DNA from: Triops longicaudatus
Taxonomy: Eukaryota > Arthropoda > Branchiopoda > Notostraca > Triopsidae
Length of the DNA stretch: 64,000 bases
Direction of reading: 5' to 3'
Assembly: GCA_022885665.1 (NCBI GenBank)
Contig: JAGQDJ010000142.1
Coordinates: forward strand, 62,001 to 126,000
The position numbers and the translations under genes were made by a program. The notes beneath the pieces were generated by a model. The model was not told where the DNA came from, made no database searches, and saw only the letters and a program-made list of their open reading frames with translations. This document shows, piece after piece, positions 13,501 through 23,960 of the stretch (positions are counted from its first letter, which is position 1; each line of letters starts with the position of its first letter).

Positions 13501-16500
13501 AAGAAGATTTTATTACCGTGGGTTTGCGTTTATTAATTACGTTCTCTTTTTGGTTACATAGGTTTTCCCCTACGTTATTAAGTCACCATCCAGGATTACA
13601 TGGACCCCATCCTTTAATGAGTCCCAGCCATCCAGGGTTTGCTGGGATACATTCAGTTAAGCAAGAATCACCTCATTCATTAGCCATGGGGCTTTTGGTG
13701 GACCAAAACCATCGGTAATAAACGAAAATATCATGACATTCCAAAACTTATAACCTCTTTTTGCTTCGTTTTCCTGTTACTGTAAAGCAGAAATGCAGGT
13801 TTGTTGGACGCCAAGCCTCCCACCAGTTCCTCTACAGAAACTTCTCGGTCACATGAAACCAACGGTCAACCTACTCCAAGTACTATTAGAAAACTCCATT
13901 TAATTCGTTTCCTAACTTAAAATAGGAGTTGCAGTGTGTTATTGGTTCTAAATGTAATATATTGCTTTTGTTTTATAGCTGAAAAGAAGAAGCCTCACAT
14001 TAAGAAGCCGCTGAATGCTTTCATGTTGTACATGAAGGAGATGCGAGCCAAAGTGGTGGCTGAATGTACTCTGAAAGAAAGCGCAGCTATTAACCAAATT
14101 CTTGGTCGCCGGGTAATTATGCTGATCTGTTCTACTAATTTTTCTCTAATTAGCGACTTAGCTCACAGCTGTAACTGTTTTTTAGTTGTTTTTGTTTTTA
14201 TTTCATTTTATTTTTTAAGTTAGTCACAACTTCCCTTAATTTTTCCGAGAAAACTATAAAAGACAAACTCTTGGTTTAGTAAGATAGAGACAGGTCCAAC
14301 AGGGGCACCGGGACTCTCAACTTTCTGATTCAATAGCGATTTTTTTTTCTCAGAAGACAAAAAATTACTTGGACCCGTAGGGGTCCAATACAGCGAGACA
14401 GGACCAAACCATCCCTAAAAAAAAAGTTCTTGCAAAACTTGTAGTTGTATTTACATTGTTATGGTTTCCGTGATGCCTTTTGTTCGGTGGGGGTGGGGAC
14501 ATCTTTTGTAAGGGGGCGTTCAAATTCTATTATATACTAGAGAAGGATAAAAGACAAAGAGGGGAAAAAAGTGTGGAAAATATAATGATAATGTGTGTCC
14601 CACATTGATGCTATAACAACCGTAATGTTGCTTGTGTGTCTATGCCTTTGTCAAGTGGCACACGTTATCCCGGGAAGAGCAAGCCCGTTATTACGAGATG
14701 GCCCGTCAACAGCGACAATTGCACATGCAGCTCTACCCATCGTGGACTTTGAGAGACGCCGCCCACAACCAGGGCAAACGAAGAAAGAGAAAGAGAGATA
14801 AAAACGCCGATGGAGGTAGCTCTCTTCTGCCCTTCATTAAAAACTTTAATCATATACACCTTTTTATTTTCCAACCCCGCCATTCTCCTCAGAAGCTTCT
14901 CACTAACGAAAAAGACAATAACAGTCTATCCCACAAAAAATGAAAACAGGAAAAAAAACGAAATTAAGGAGAACTGCGAAGAAACATGACAAATTCAAGT
15001 CTGCGGAACACTCGTTAGTTCCTCTTTTCACCTTTGGGTGTTTTACTAACTACATTTTGAGGGCTGACAAGAGTTATGACATGACGGAGTACTGTTCTAG
15101 TACGCATTGCAAAGGAGGGAAACTTTCAGTACGATATATGCTTATTCCCTGTTAGAGATAGGATTTAGGATTAGGTTGTTCGGTCTCTTGTTACGTCGTC
15201 CAAAGGCTTCTGCTGGGCCTGTCTCAATCACGTACATGGCCAGGGCTTCTTTCTGGCTTGTTTTACTGCAAAGAAAGTAGTCATTTTTTGTTTTCTTTTT
15301 TATTTATTCATCATTTCTTTATTTTGCAACCGCGCCAAGCCTGGGTAGCATTGTGTCACTTTTTTTTACCAATAAGCGTGGTTATTTTTTGGCTAATTAA
15401 TTATGGTGAACTTTGCGATGGATTTGGTACTCAGTGGCACGCCTTGGGTCGCGAGGAGCAAGCCAAGTATTATGACCTGGCGCGGAAAGAACGTCAAAAC
15501 CATCTGCAATTACACCCGGGTTGGTCTGCCCGAGATAATTACGCCCAAGGCAAGAAGAGGAAGCGCAGGAGGGAGAAGATGGCCGACAATGGAGGTACCG
15601 ATCATTATGCACAGAATGCAAAAGAACTTGAAAGACAAATCAAAGACAGTATCGTAGTTAGTGCGATATCAGATCGTTTTTTCCTCTGTGGTAGCAAAGG
15701 CACGCTTCCGCTACGTTTTTCTTATTATTTCGTTGTACAGTATGTTCGCCCAGCACAGAAGAAAAAGTCTTGTTTTCTATTTTACCACCTTGCGAAGATT
15801 TCGCGCCTTGATTTTATTGTTCCATTTTTAAACGTATTCTGGAGGCGTAGTTTCGTGCTAGGAGTTCAAAACTCGACATGCACAGATTCAGTAAGGCCAG
15901 TTAGACAAGTAGGAACTTGTGAGATTAGTAGCTGTGAAAGAGATTCGAGCAGTCTGACTTGCATGAAATTTCGGACAGACTAATTAGGGGCTGAACGGGG
16001 GGCATCTTCAGAACGGCGTGCGTTATGCATGACATCCCGACTTGACTGACTTAATTGCCAGCCCTCATAAGCCTATCTAAGTGGGTAAAGGTGTGTATTA
16101 ACGAGAGCACCAACTAGCATGCAAGCAGGCTAGGTTGGTTCAAGAGGAGTCTCCCCCTTTTCCCTATATTCTATAATCCCACCCTTCTCATTGTCCTTCT
16201 CCCCACTCACCCTTAATACCTATTCATGCGTCGTCATAATCGTTCCGTCAATAACGAATGTTCTTTTCATCTTAATGTGTCATTTTTATTAGGTAATAAT
16301 ATGAAAAAATGTCGAGCGCGGTACGGATTGGATCAACAAAGTCAGTGGTGCAAACCCTGCAGGTAAGATCAAGATCACATTGTTAATGCGACGTTGTTGG
16401 TAACTATAGGCTTGTTGGCATGCAAGGTAGAACGTACAGTTCTGGGGGTGATTTTGGTACTAATAGAAGACACAACCATTAGTTGTCGGAAGCTGGGCGG

Positions 16501-18270
16501 GACCAGGGCATGTGAATTCAGAAAATGTGTCTTCCCCGGCGTCAAGGCGCGCTTGTGCGAAGAAGATAGCATGTCACCAATAACGAAATTGTGAAATTTC
16601 TTATGATCAAGACCCGTTTCTTTTTCGGTTGACTCATTTGGTAGCAAACAACTCCGTTTCTTTTTCCGGATTTGGCTGTCGTGGTTCTGGACACATTTTC
16701 TGACAGTTATAAAGCACCCCGTTAATCTGTGACATTCACTTTCCTAACTATAACGTCGTTTCAAGAAAACCCGAACCCCCTCTGTTGGTTTTTTAGTCCT
16801 TTGCCTATTTACCCTGTTCTAGCGCTGGCCGCCCATGATTCTACACTAGTGTCTTATTTATTATTAACTTTTTTTCCGTTTTCATGCGACTAACAAAATT
16901 TGGGTGTGCATCTGTTTTCTCTGCACGCTGCCTTGACGCCGTCTTTGAAAACACATAGCCCGGGCAACAATCGAACACGGACGGGCGTGGGCACTGCGCC
17001 AGTCCCGCCCAATAGGATACCCGCTCACCCTTTACCTCACCAGCCTCCTCCTCCTTGCAGCTCTGCGTCTTCTTCCTCTTCCTCTACGGGCGCTGGCGGG
17101 GCGTCGAGGGTGAGTCATGCAAGTGCCATGCCAGGCTCTCGAAACGCTCCTGCCTTCCACTCGAGTTGCGCCCGAGTCGGAGCCCTGGATAAAGGAGGCG
17201 TGGTAGGCAAAGTAACAAGCTCCGAGTATGCCTGCGGAGGAGGTGACTCCAACGCGGGGGTTGTAGGCTGTTACTTGGGTGAATGCGGGGAGGTGGTGGT
17301 GGAACAACTGGGCTTACATTCTGGCAGCACTAGTGGATGCTACGGAGGCGTGACTGTAACTCCGGAAGGCGTGGCTAATCTGCTCCATGATTTATCTCCC
17401 CAAGAACCCACTTACGTGAATTTATGAACGTAAAATTTGTGCGGGTACTTAAGCATGCTCCGTTGGAAATGTCTTTTTGGTGTACGTAGTTAGATGGTAG
17501 AATTCCTATTCCTTCTCTATGTTTCTCGTTAATGTGTCGTTTTTCTTTTTTTTTCTTTTTTTTTTTGAGATTCTGGGATGACCCTTATTTCTGATCATTG
17601 TGTAGCGTAGCTGAACATGCTAGAGTTGATGTACACACTTGATGTTGGTCTAAAACCGTAGTAGATATGACTGGAACGAATGCCCATGCTAATAACGTCA
17701 TGCATTCCTTTTCATTTTTTCAGGAGGAAGAAGAAATGCATTCGCTACATGGACGGGGCAGACGGCGCTGATGAAGACCACTCAGAGGATAACTTGGGAA
17801 GTGCTGGTAGCGTAGAAGAGCGGCGGTCGCCCGAGTCCAAGAATGGAGAATCGGACTCAGAAGGCGACGAAGAGGAAACTTCAGCGTCGGATATGGGACT
17901 CTCAAGTCCCGGCTTGAGTCTGTCATCACTGGCGTCTCCGGCCATGGTTCTTCCTTCTCCGAGTACGTCACTAGCCTCACCCTGCCCGCTTACGCCTTCT
18001 CCTGCTACGCCGGGAAATGCCCATGGGGAGAAGACGATCAGTCTTTCTGTGTCTACCAACCCTGGCTTGAGCTCCAGCTTGGGTTCGAGTTACTTAGGCC
18101 TAGGCCTACCTTCTTTACCGGGCCCGAGCCCAGGCCCCATGCCTCACCGGAATCCTATTGGCACAAATCCACACGATATCAATAATCCTTTGAGCGTGAA
18201 TGCCATGTGCAACACTAGCAAAGGCAAAGCAAAAGAAACCTCGAATCACACAATTGTGAGCGTGACATAG
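7585..18270 (+). CDS. pan: TCF/LEF transcription factor (Pangolin), central to C-terminal exons, 5' partial
   Basis: HMG-box effector of canonical Wnt signalling; in the nucleus it binds DNA and recruits beta-catenin or Groucho. Exons by GT/AG and phase: 7585-7726, 10572-10656, 11956-12048, 13562-13714, 13791-13879, 13979-14112, then either 14656-14815 or 15435-15594, then 16293-16362 and 17724-18270. These give 490 residues in frame with either alternative exon. Visible: a Pro/Tyr-rich linker with GIPRPP, a SUMO-type VKQE motif, the first half of the HMG box (KKPHIKKPLNAFMLYMKEM to INQILGRR), the second half starting WH.L.REEQA, then a C-clamp (CRARYGLDQQSQWCKPC followed by RRKKKCIRYM). The tail is acidic then Ser/Pro-rich. 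The full C-clamp marks the invertebrate and vertebrate TCF-E type. The beta-catenin-binding N-terminus is not in the window. The end of exon 13791-13879 is the least certain junction, since a second phase-compatible donor lies 19 bp earlier. Confidence 0.95.
14656..14815 (+). CDS. pan: alternative HMG-box exon A (second half of HMG domain plus basic tail)
   Basis: This 160-nt exon enters in phase 0 directly after NQILGRR and leaves in phase 1. It encodes WHTLSREEQARYYEMARQQR and continues through QLYPSWTLRD into a basic tail with KRRKRKRDK. The acceptor is tttgtcaag and the donor GAG/gtagct. Exon B downstream has the same length, the same phases and the same domain content. Including both would put the second out of frame, so each can only replace the other. 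Relative to the usual TCF motif WSARDNY, exon A reads WTLRDAA. The open frame and conserved HMG residues argue against a dead copy. Confidence 0.85.
15435..15594 (+). CDS. pan: alternative HMG-box exon B (second half of HMG domain plus basic tail)
   Basis: This is also 160 nt, phase 0 to phase 1. It encodes WHALGREEQAKYYDLARKER, QLHPGWSARDNYAQ and the basic tail KKRKRRREK. It keeps the canonical WSARDNY motif that exon A has lost, but carries QNHLQLH where TCFs usually have QLHMQLY. The acceptor is ggtactcag, with the pyrimidine-rich stretch lying about 70 bp upstream rather than next to the AG, which suggests a weak or regulated site. The donor is GAG/gtaccg. It joins in frame to the C-clamp exon at 16293. 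Confidence 0.88.
16959..17427 (+). CDS. possible alternative TCF 3' exon that interrupts the C-clamp
   Basis: An open frame runs to a stop at 17425-17427 in an intron of the TCF gene. If entered at the acacatag acceptor it is in phase with the donor at 16362. The result would be a TCF with the first part of the C-clamp but not RRKKKCIRYM, followed by a Pro/Ser-rich tail and a Gly/Cys-rich stretch. A consensus donor (gtgagt) sits at 17110, so a shorter internal exon is also conceivable, although joining that to 17724 shifts the frame and meets an early stop. The acceptor has a poor pyrimidine tract. This is inference from frame, phase and composition only. Confidence 0.3.
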
Positions 18271-19843
18271 GAGTGGCTCAACACTTCTTCTACCCATGTT
18301 CGTGTGGTTGGAGGACAGAGTGTGTAAAATGCGAAATAGTAACATGCAACACGCCGGAAATGCACTAGACGTGGTGTCCCTATACAAATTTGCCTTCCCT
18401 TCTTTTTTGAGAGAGATAAAATTAAGAAAAGTCATACATTGAAAAACGTTTTGTTTCTTAAAATGAAGTGGAGATTGATAACCGTATGTGAGGTTCGAAG
18501 GAGTTAGATTCCCCTTTCGAATCTCTTCTTTTTTTTCCAAATCTCGTTCCGTTCCGCAACTGGTGTCTTACAAGGCGCCGTTGCTATTACTATTTCGCAT
18601 TGTGTGTTTCGCGTTTGTTCCAAACCACCCGTTTTTCACCGAATTAAAGTGACAGTGTTGCTGGCTTCATTTAACTGACGTTCCACGACCGGACATAACA
18701 AGATTTCGTCATCATGACAGCAATGAATGTGACCTCAGGTTTCATGTACAAATGCCTGGACGATTGTACCCTTCGCACTAACGGTCTTCATTACTTGTTT
18801 TCGCCCCTCGTTTTTTGTGTCTTTAAAAAGTCTGTGCACTGTGCCAAGTTTCATTAAGCTAGATAAAAAAAAGGAAAAGAAATAAGTAGAAAAGAACGGA
18901 AGAACAACGCAAGTGTTCATTGGTTAAATGAAGAGTTCGTCTGTTAAGCCAGAATCTTCCTACGTGAAGTGGACAATCAAGATTTATTATAAAAGTTGGG
19001 TGGAACGTGAACGTCTTCCATTAAAGCACGAAGGACTCCAGTCACAGGGTATGACGACGAACTGAAGAAAAGGGGGGGGGGGGGGGAAGTTAACTTTTTC
19101 TGTGTATTTTTGCTCCATCGCTTCTCTTCTTTCGAATTGTTTTTTTTTTTATTTTTTCCCTGAATTTATTTGTCCATCCGCCTAATCCGGGTTTTGTTAT
19201 ATGACCGCGGCTATATTTCCCAGCCGTATTTGTGATAGTTATTTTTGTTTTTGAGAAGAAAAAAGAAACTTGTTTTTGATGATGGGGGAAAGTGGGGGAA
19301 GTTGGCTATAACGAGCTTATACAGAAGTTTGATAATCATTACAAATTATACAGGCCATGTGCAATTCGTTGTTTCTCTGGCATGTTCATTTGCTTGAAAG
19401 AGATATGAAAAAGAAAAATCTTAGCGATTTATCAGAAGTCGTCATTTTATCTAAATCAGCAAGCTGGTGGCCTGAAAAAGAAGAGGCCAGACAAACCGTG
19501 GAAGCTTGTACGATTAATAAATTATGGTCTCGATTCAACTTCATTTACAGAAGAATTCTACAAGAGTCAGACAAACTCATTTACCATTTTTGTGTTGGTC
19601 ACCTACTCGTCTCACAAGTGATCAGTGCATCATAAACTTCGTTTTCAGTTTCATGTGGACTAGGATTTTGCGTTGATGGTGTATACCTAAGTTTGAACTG
19701 CCGCCTTTCGTTCCATCGCCTTTCATTGATATTAATCCTTCCTCTGAGTTCGCGGTTCGGCATCTTGTCAGGTTTAAGTTCGCATCAACAAAACAACGTG
19801 CTAGAACGACTTTTACTTGTGATAGTACTGAAGGAAATCTGCA
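18271..19843 (+). other. TCF 3' UTR and intergenic spacer
   Basis: Non-coding. It holds the presumed TCF 3' UTR, a run of 15 G at 19072-19086 and T-rich tracts around 19140-19160. An ATTAAA that could serve as a poly(A) signal occurs near 18643. A 92-codon open frame at 19357-19635 has no family resemblance and is not called. Confidence 0.5.
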
Positions 19844-21776
19844 ATGGATGAAATTAAAACCCTTGTAAAAGGATGTCTGTTAAACAAAAAGAACTATAAT
19901 AATATCGTTGATATTATTGCACTGCTAGAAAAGGTACTGTATTTATACATAATAACTGTTGCAATATTACATCACACGTGCTTCTTGCAATTTCTTCAGG
20001 AAAATGAACTCAAAGTATCCATGGCAGCTATTAGAGGATTGGAGAAGATTTTTTGCCATATTTTGAAATTAGGTCACATGACCGAGACTCCTACTTCGAA
20101 AGGTGAGCACTACCAGTTTAGATCACAGGTCTAAAAAATATCTTGTTTAGATGAAGCCAATCCGAAAGATAAGCTAAAAACATGGCTCAATGAACGATAT
20201 GCCGAAAGTCAATTAGCGCTTTTGCACCAACTACATCATGATGATCCCAAAATACAAGAACAAAGTCTATTAAGTCTCCTAAAGATGTTGCAGTTTGAAG
20301 GCCAATATCCGCTTCAACCGGTGCAAGGCTACTATTTTCCTTTGAAATTTTTGGAAGTAATTATTAATTTAAATCAAATTGAGGTGTAATTAATTGGTTA
20401 AAATAGGGCGTCGTAAAAAAGCTTGTTACGTCAAAAAAGAGAATGACTACCTTGATTACAAGATTCCAAGAGTTTCTTGACTTCGAAGATATCAAACTTC
20501 ATATTTTACGAGCATTAAGCTCTATACTAAAATCGTATGCTGAGCAAGGAAGAGACACTAACGATATTTTTCTTGAAAATGTGGTAAATTTACTGGAACA
20601 TATAGTTTTGGCAGATAAATCAACGAAAAAGCAAGAAGAGGAAGCAGTGAAGCTCTACTGTTTACCTAAAAGTACGATTAACATATCCAGTCGCATATTC
20701 TCGCAATTTTTTCTCTTGCAGGTTGCAAAATTGAGGACTTTAATTTTGGCTACGCACAGTCGAAAAAGTACTATTCTTCTGTGTGGCGCCAAATCTTGAT
20801 CTATCGACTTACGCCAGCCTTGTACAAAAAGGTTTTAATTCTTCTCCCTCAGAAAGTTATGCCCCACCTTGATAAACCTCTGTTGCTTACAGATTTCTTC
20901 ACTGAATCGTACAACATAGGTAACCCCACGCTTTCTCACCTGAACTGTCATCACCTTACTTCTGTTTTTAGGGGGTGCCATTAGCTTGTTGGCGCTAAAT
21001 GGCGTTTTTGTTTTGATGCAAAAACACCACTTGGAGTACCCGGAGTTCTATAAAAAGCTCTATTCACTTCTAGAGCCCACCATATTTCATGCCAAATACA
21101 AGTCCAGGTTTTTCTACTTGGCGAATCTTTTCATGACCTCTACGTAAGCTGTGCAAATTGCCTTTGAAAGGAATTCACCGTTGTAAATTATAGGCATTTG
21201 CCTGAGTACATTGCAGCTGCATTCGTGAAAAAGTTGGCTCGGTTAGCGTTAACGGCGCCCAGTCCGTCTCTGATGCTGATCTTTCCATTTATTACCAATC
21301 TTATGTTGAGACACAGGGGTTTATTCAAGTTGATACACAACCCAGAAAGAAATGAACGTAAGAATACCTTTGTGGAGTTTGAATAGGATGTTAATGTGTT
21401 TGCTGTCTTAGTAATAGATGCAGATCCTTATGATCCGGAGGAAATGGATCCCGCAAAGTGCAGAGCAGCAGAAAGTTCTCTTTGGGAAATTAAAACTCTG
21501 CAAGAACACGTTCTGTCCGAAGTTGCTTCTGCCGCCAAGTTTATTGAGCGGGAGTTGCCTAAAATGGAATCTGATCTGGCTGATTATTTAGAAATTACGT
21601 GGGAGGATGTAAGTGTAAACTTTTTATGCTAACTTATGAAAATGGACTCTTATTAGATGATGGAGAAAGAAACTAAAAGGAAGATGCCTGCTGAAGTTCC
21701 AATGAACTATGAGAAGCCTCAAAAACTTGCTTGCCTGAAGAATGAAAGATTTTCTGAAATGTTTAGTTATTGGTGA
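19844..21776 (+). CDS. NOC4L: Nucleolar complex protein 4 homolog (NOC4L)
   Basis: Ribosome-biogenesis factor of the NOC/CBF family. In yeast Noc4 pairs with Nop14 in the small-subunit processome in the nucleolus. Nine exons: 19844-19933, 20000-20102, 20151-20356, 20407-20671, 20722-20919, 20972-21143, 21194-21357, 21418-21608, 21657-21776. They give 502 residues, close to the roughly 516 of the human protein. Introns are 48-66 bp. The CBF-domain half is strongly conserved: LYKKVLILLPQKVMPHLDKP, SLLALNGVFVLMQKHHLEYP, KYKSRFFYLANLF, LARLALTAP and the signature DPYDPEEMDP. The N-terminal helical half is weaker but in register. The ATG is the first in frame and matches the expected short N-terminus. 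Confidence 0.95.
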
Positions 21777-21803
21777 CAACTTTGTAGCACTTGCTTTGTA
21801 TTG

Positions 21804-21809
21804 AATAAA
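21804..21809 (+). terminator. poly(A) signal of NOC4L
   Basis: AATAAA lies 28 bases after the NOC4L stop codon, followed by AT-rich sequence. This is the normal position for a short 3' UTR. Confidence 0.7.
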
Positions 21810-22208
21810 AGATTTAAAACCCACGCAGTTTTAAAACCTTTTGTTTTCGTTTTCTGCTTCTTAATGGATATAGGGAGGAAATAAAATATAAGAGGAGTTT
21901 AGGTGAAATCATGTGTTGTATTCTGTATGCTTGCTTTCAAACTGCCGAAGTAACTATTTGAAGAATAATACTAGAGAAAAGGGGTTGCAGAAAAGACAAT
22001 GGAATATTTCCTCTCTTTTACAAAGGAAAGCACAGAATACTTGTGTTGGGTACAAGCTATGCTTACTGGAATTTTATGAAAATAGAACAAAACATTGCAA
22101 AACAACAAAGTGTAAGCGTTGTATAATGAGATTCACTTTTAAAACTTTTGAAGTAGTACTGTAAGTTTTCCCTTTATCCTTTGCAAACGAGAATGAAAAT
22201 AAAAAATG
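21810..22208. other. spacer between NOC4L and the tRNA gene
   Basis: AT-rich and non-coding as far as I can see; only a short basic open frame of no recognisable family. The sequence just 3' of the tRNA on its own strand begins with a short T run (complement of 22198-22205), which fits a Pol III terminator. Confidence 0.5.
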
Positions 22209-22297
22209 TGCCCCAGGTGAGGCTCGAACTCACAACCCCGGCATCGCTTAGTACTGTCGTATAAGTACCGTGCGCTAACCAATTGCGCCACTGGGGC
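22209..22297 (-). tRNA. tRNA-Ile(UAU) with intron
   Basis: Read on the minus strand, the acceptor stem GCCCCAG pairs with CTGGGGC over 7 bp. The D-arm contains GGCGCAATTGGTTAGCGC (A box) and the T-arm contains GTTCGAGCC (B box). The anticodon region reads ACTTATA, giving anticodon UAU. About 16 extra bases after the anticodon form the intron expected in animal tRNA-Ile(UAU) genes. The total of 89 nt fits. The B-box match and full stem make this secure. Confidence 0.93.
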
Positions 22298-23139
22298 CAC
22301 GACTACGTTCGCACCGAAAGGCATAATATACTGCTGAAGTCTATTGTGGGCGCTTTTTAATAAAACTTAACCATTGCATTCTAACCATTGCCAGAAGCTA
22401 TACTTTAAATAGCCTCAAAAATAGAGTCTTCAAACTTTACCAGTTTTTTTGTTTATCAAGAACTTTAAGAATTAGTAAAACTAGTGGCGGCTGCTTTTCT
22501 TAAACTTGAATTCCATGAATTCCTCACCCGACAGTGTATTCACAATACAATTACTGGATTACTTTTAAAAAGATTTCATTCGAAATAAAATGAACTCCAA
22601 CATGATTCCATAAAACGGTTAACTCAAGTTTGTATGTATTTTGAAACTATAGGGAAATAAAAAAGTATGGAACTTATTCCAAATTTTCTTACGATTATTT
22701 GGTTACTAGGGAAACATTCAGAACATTTTATATTTTGTACTATACGGTGTGAGTCAGAAAGAATGCCATGTTGTCAAACCGTCACTTTATCGTGAGTTAT
22801 CAAACAAGATGGTTTTCATGATGATCGAAACGTACCTCTTTGCGAAACGGTAGAACCTTTCGATGAGAACATTTTTGATAAAGAGAAGACAAAGGGTATC
22901 ATAAAAGTTTCAAAAATTGTTCCGTATACCAGGCACAGTTGACAACAAATCGGCTGGTTTTAAATTCCGAACAGTTTCGATAAACTTTTTTCGTAAACTC
23001 GATTTCGGGATGAACTTCGTCAGAAGCTCACTATAGCAAACCAGTTCCAGAACTCAGCAAATACAGCAATCTTTTTGCCATTGTATTAGTAACACACGAA
23101 ACATGCTACACAACTCATATTTTCACGTGTTAACCCGTT
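22298..23139. other. intergenic spacer
   Basis: AT-rich, no gene seen. It holds the tRNA 5' flank and the 3' flank of the minus-strand C8orf82-like gene. Confidence 0.5.
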
Positions 23140-23960
23140 TTAGGTTGTGTTTGTCAATATTGGGATCCTCGATAAACTCGGGTTCTTTGCCAATTTATTT
23201 GTCAGTTTATACAAAATAGCGTCCCAAAGAAAATGAGTAGGTGACTGGTCCTCATTGTTTTCATACCTAAGATTTTTGCTTAACTCTATAGCCAACGAAG
23301 ACCGTATAAGCCCAATGTCACCAAGATGGGGAGGCCCTGGATGGTATAACCGTCCGTTAGAAGGGGATACGTACAAATCTGCCGGCATAAATGGAAAAAC
23401 AAACTCATCCCCAACGTAACCATAGTGAAGAATCCAGTGTTTCGCTCCACTATTAACACGGACATCTTTTACATCATTATAAACAATTGGAAGATCATCA
23501 CATCGAACATAATTGAATTCTTTTCCGCATAGTGACACATAAGGGAAGTCTGGATGGCGGCCTGTATTGTTAACTTTAAGTCTTTTGAAAAAGAAGGCAA
23601 GAAATTTTTTGTCTGTGAAAAAGATAAATTAATAAAAATTAAATTGAGAAGTGATATTTCACCTTTGAAGCAACTGGTAAAGTTTTTTATTTTCGCATCG
23701 TCTAGGAAAAGCTAAAGAAAATAGCTTATATTCGCGTTTTTTTTTTTTTCAAAAGATGAATGAAATCCTACCATCCCTTGATGATCGATGTAATAGAAGT
23801 ATTCTCTAAAGCCATTGGCCAACCCTTTCTCATCGCTTACTAAACGAATCTGTTCCGTGGGTTTGGCCTTCGATTGCTTTCCAAACGCAAGCTCGGTGGT
23901 CAACTGCGACGGTGATCTGGAAAATGTCTCGGAAGACTTTCGTAACAAACTTCTAAGCAT
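23140..23960 (-). CDS. UPF0598 protein, C8orf82 homolog
   Basis: Conserved animal protein of the UPF0598 family; its biochemical role is not established. Three exons on the minus strand: 23960-23772, 23711-23663 and 23612-23140, giving 236 residues. Family hallmarks are visible in order: REYFYYIDHQGM at the end of exon 1, LFLDDAKIKNFTSCFK in exon 2, then SLCGKEFNYVRCDDLPIVY, VFPFMPADL, NGRLYHPGPP and a conserved C-terminal helix. The N-terminus (MLRSLLRKSSETFSRSPSQL) is basic and serine-rich, like a mitochondrial presequence; that location is inference. The two short introns are 60 and 50 bp. The length is close to the human protein of about 216 residues. Confidence 0.9.

Noticed and set aside
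13880..13922. Read-through of the TCF exon to a stop after PTPSTIRKLH
   Set aside because: A phase-1 donor lies just before this point and joins exactly to the EKKKPHIKKP exon, which every TCF requires.
14656..14815. HMG exon A as a decayed duplicate
   Set aside because: It has no stops, keeps the exact length and phases, has usable splice sites and conserves HMG core residues, which decay would not preserve.
19357..19635. 92-codon open frame upstream of NOC4L
   Set aside because: No family resemblance, no clear splice or promoter context; not distinguishable from chance.
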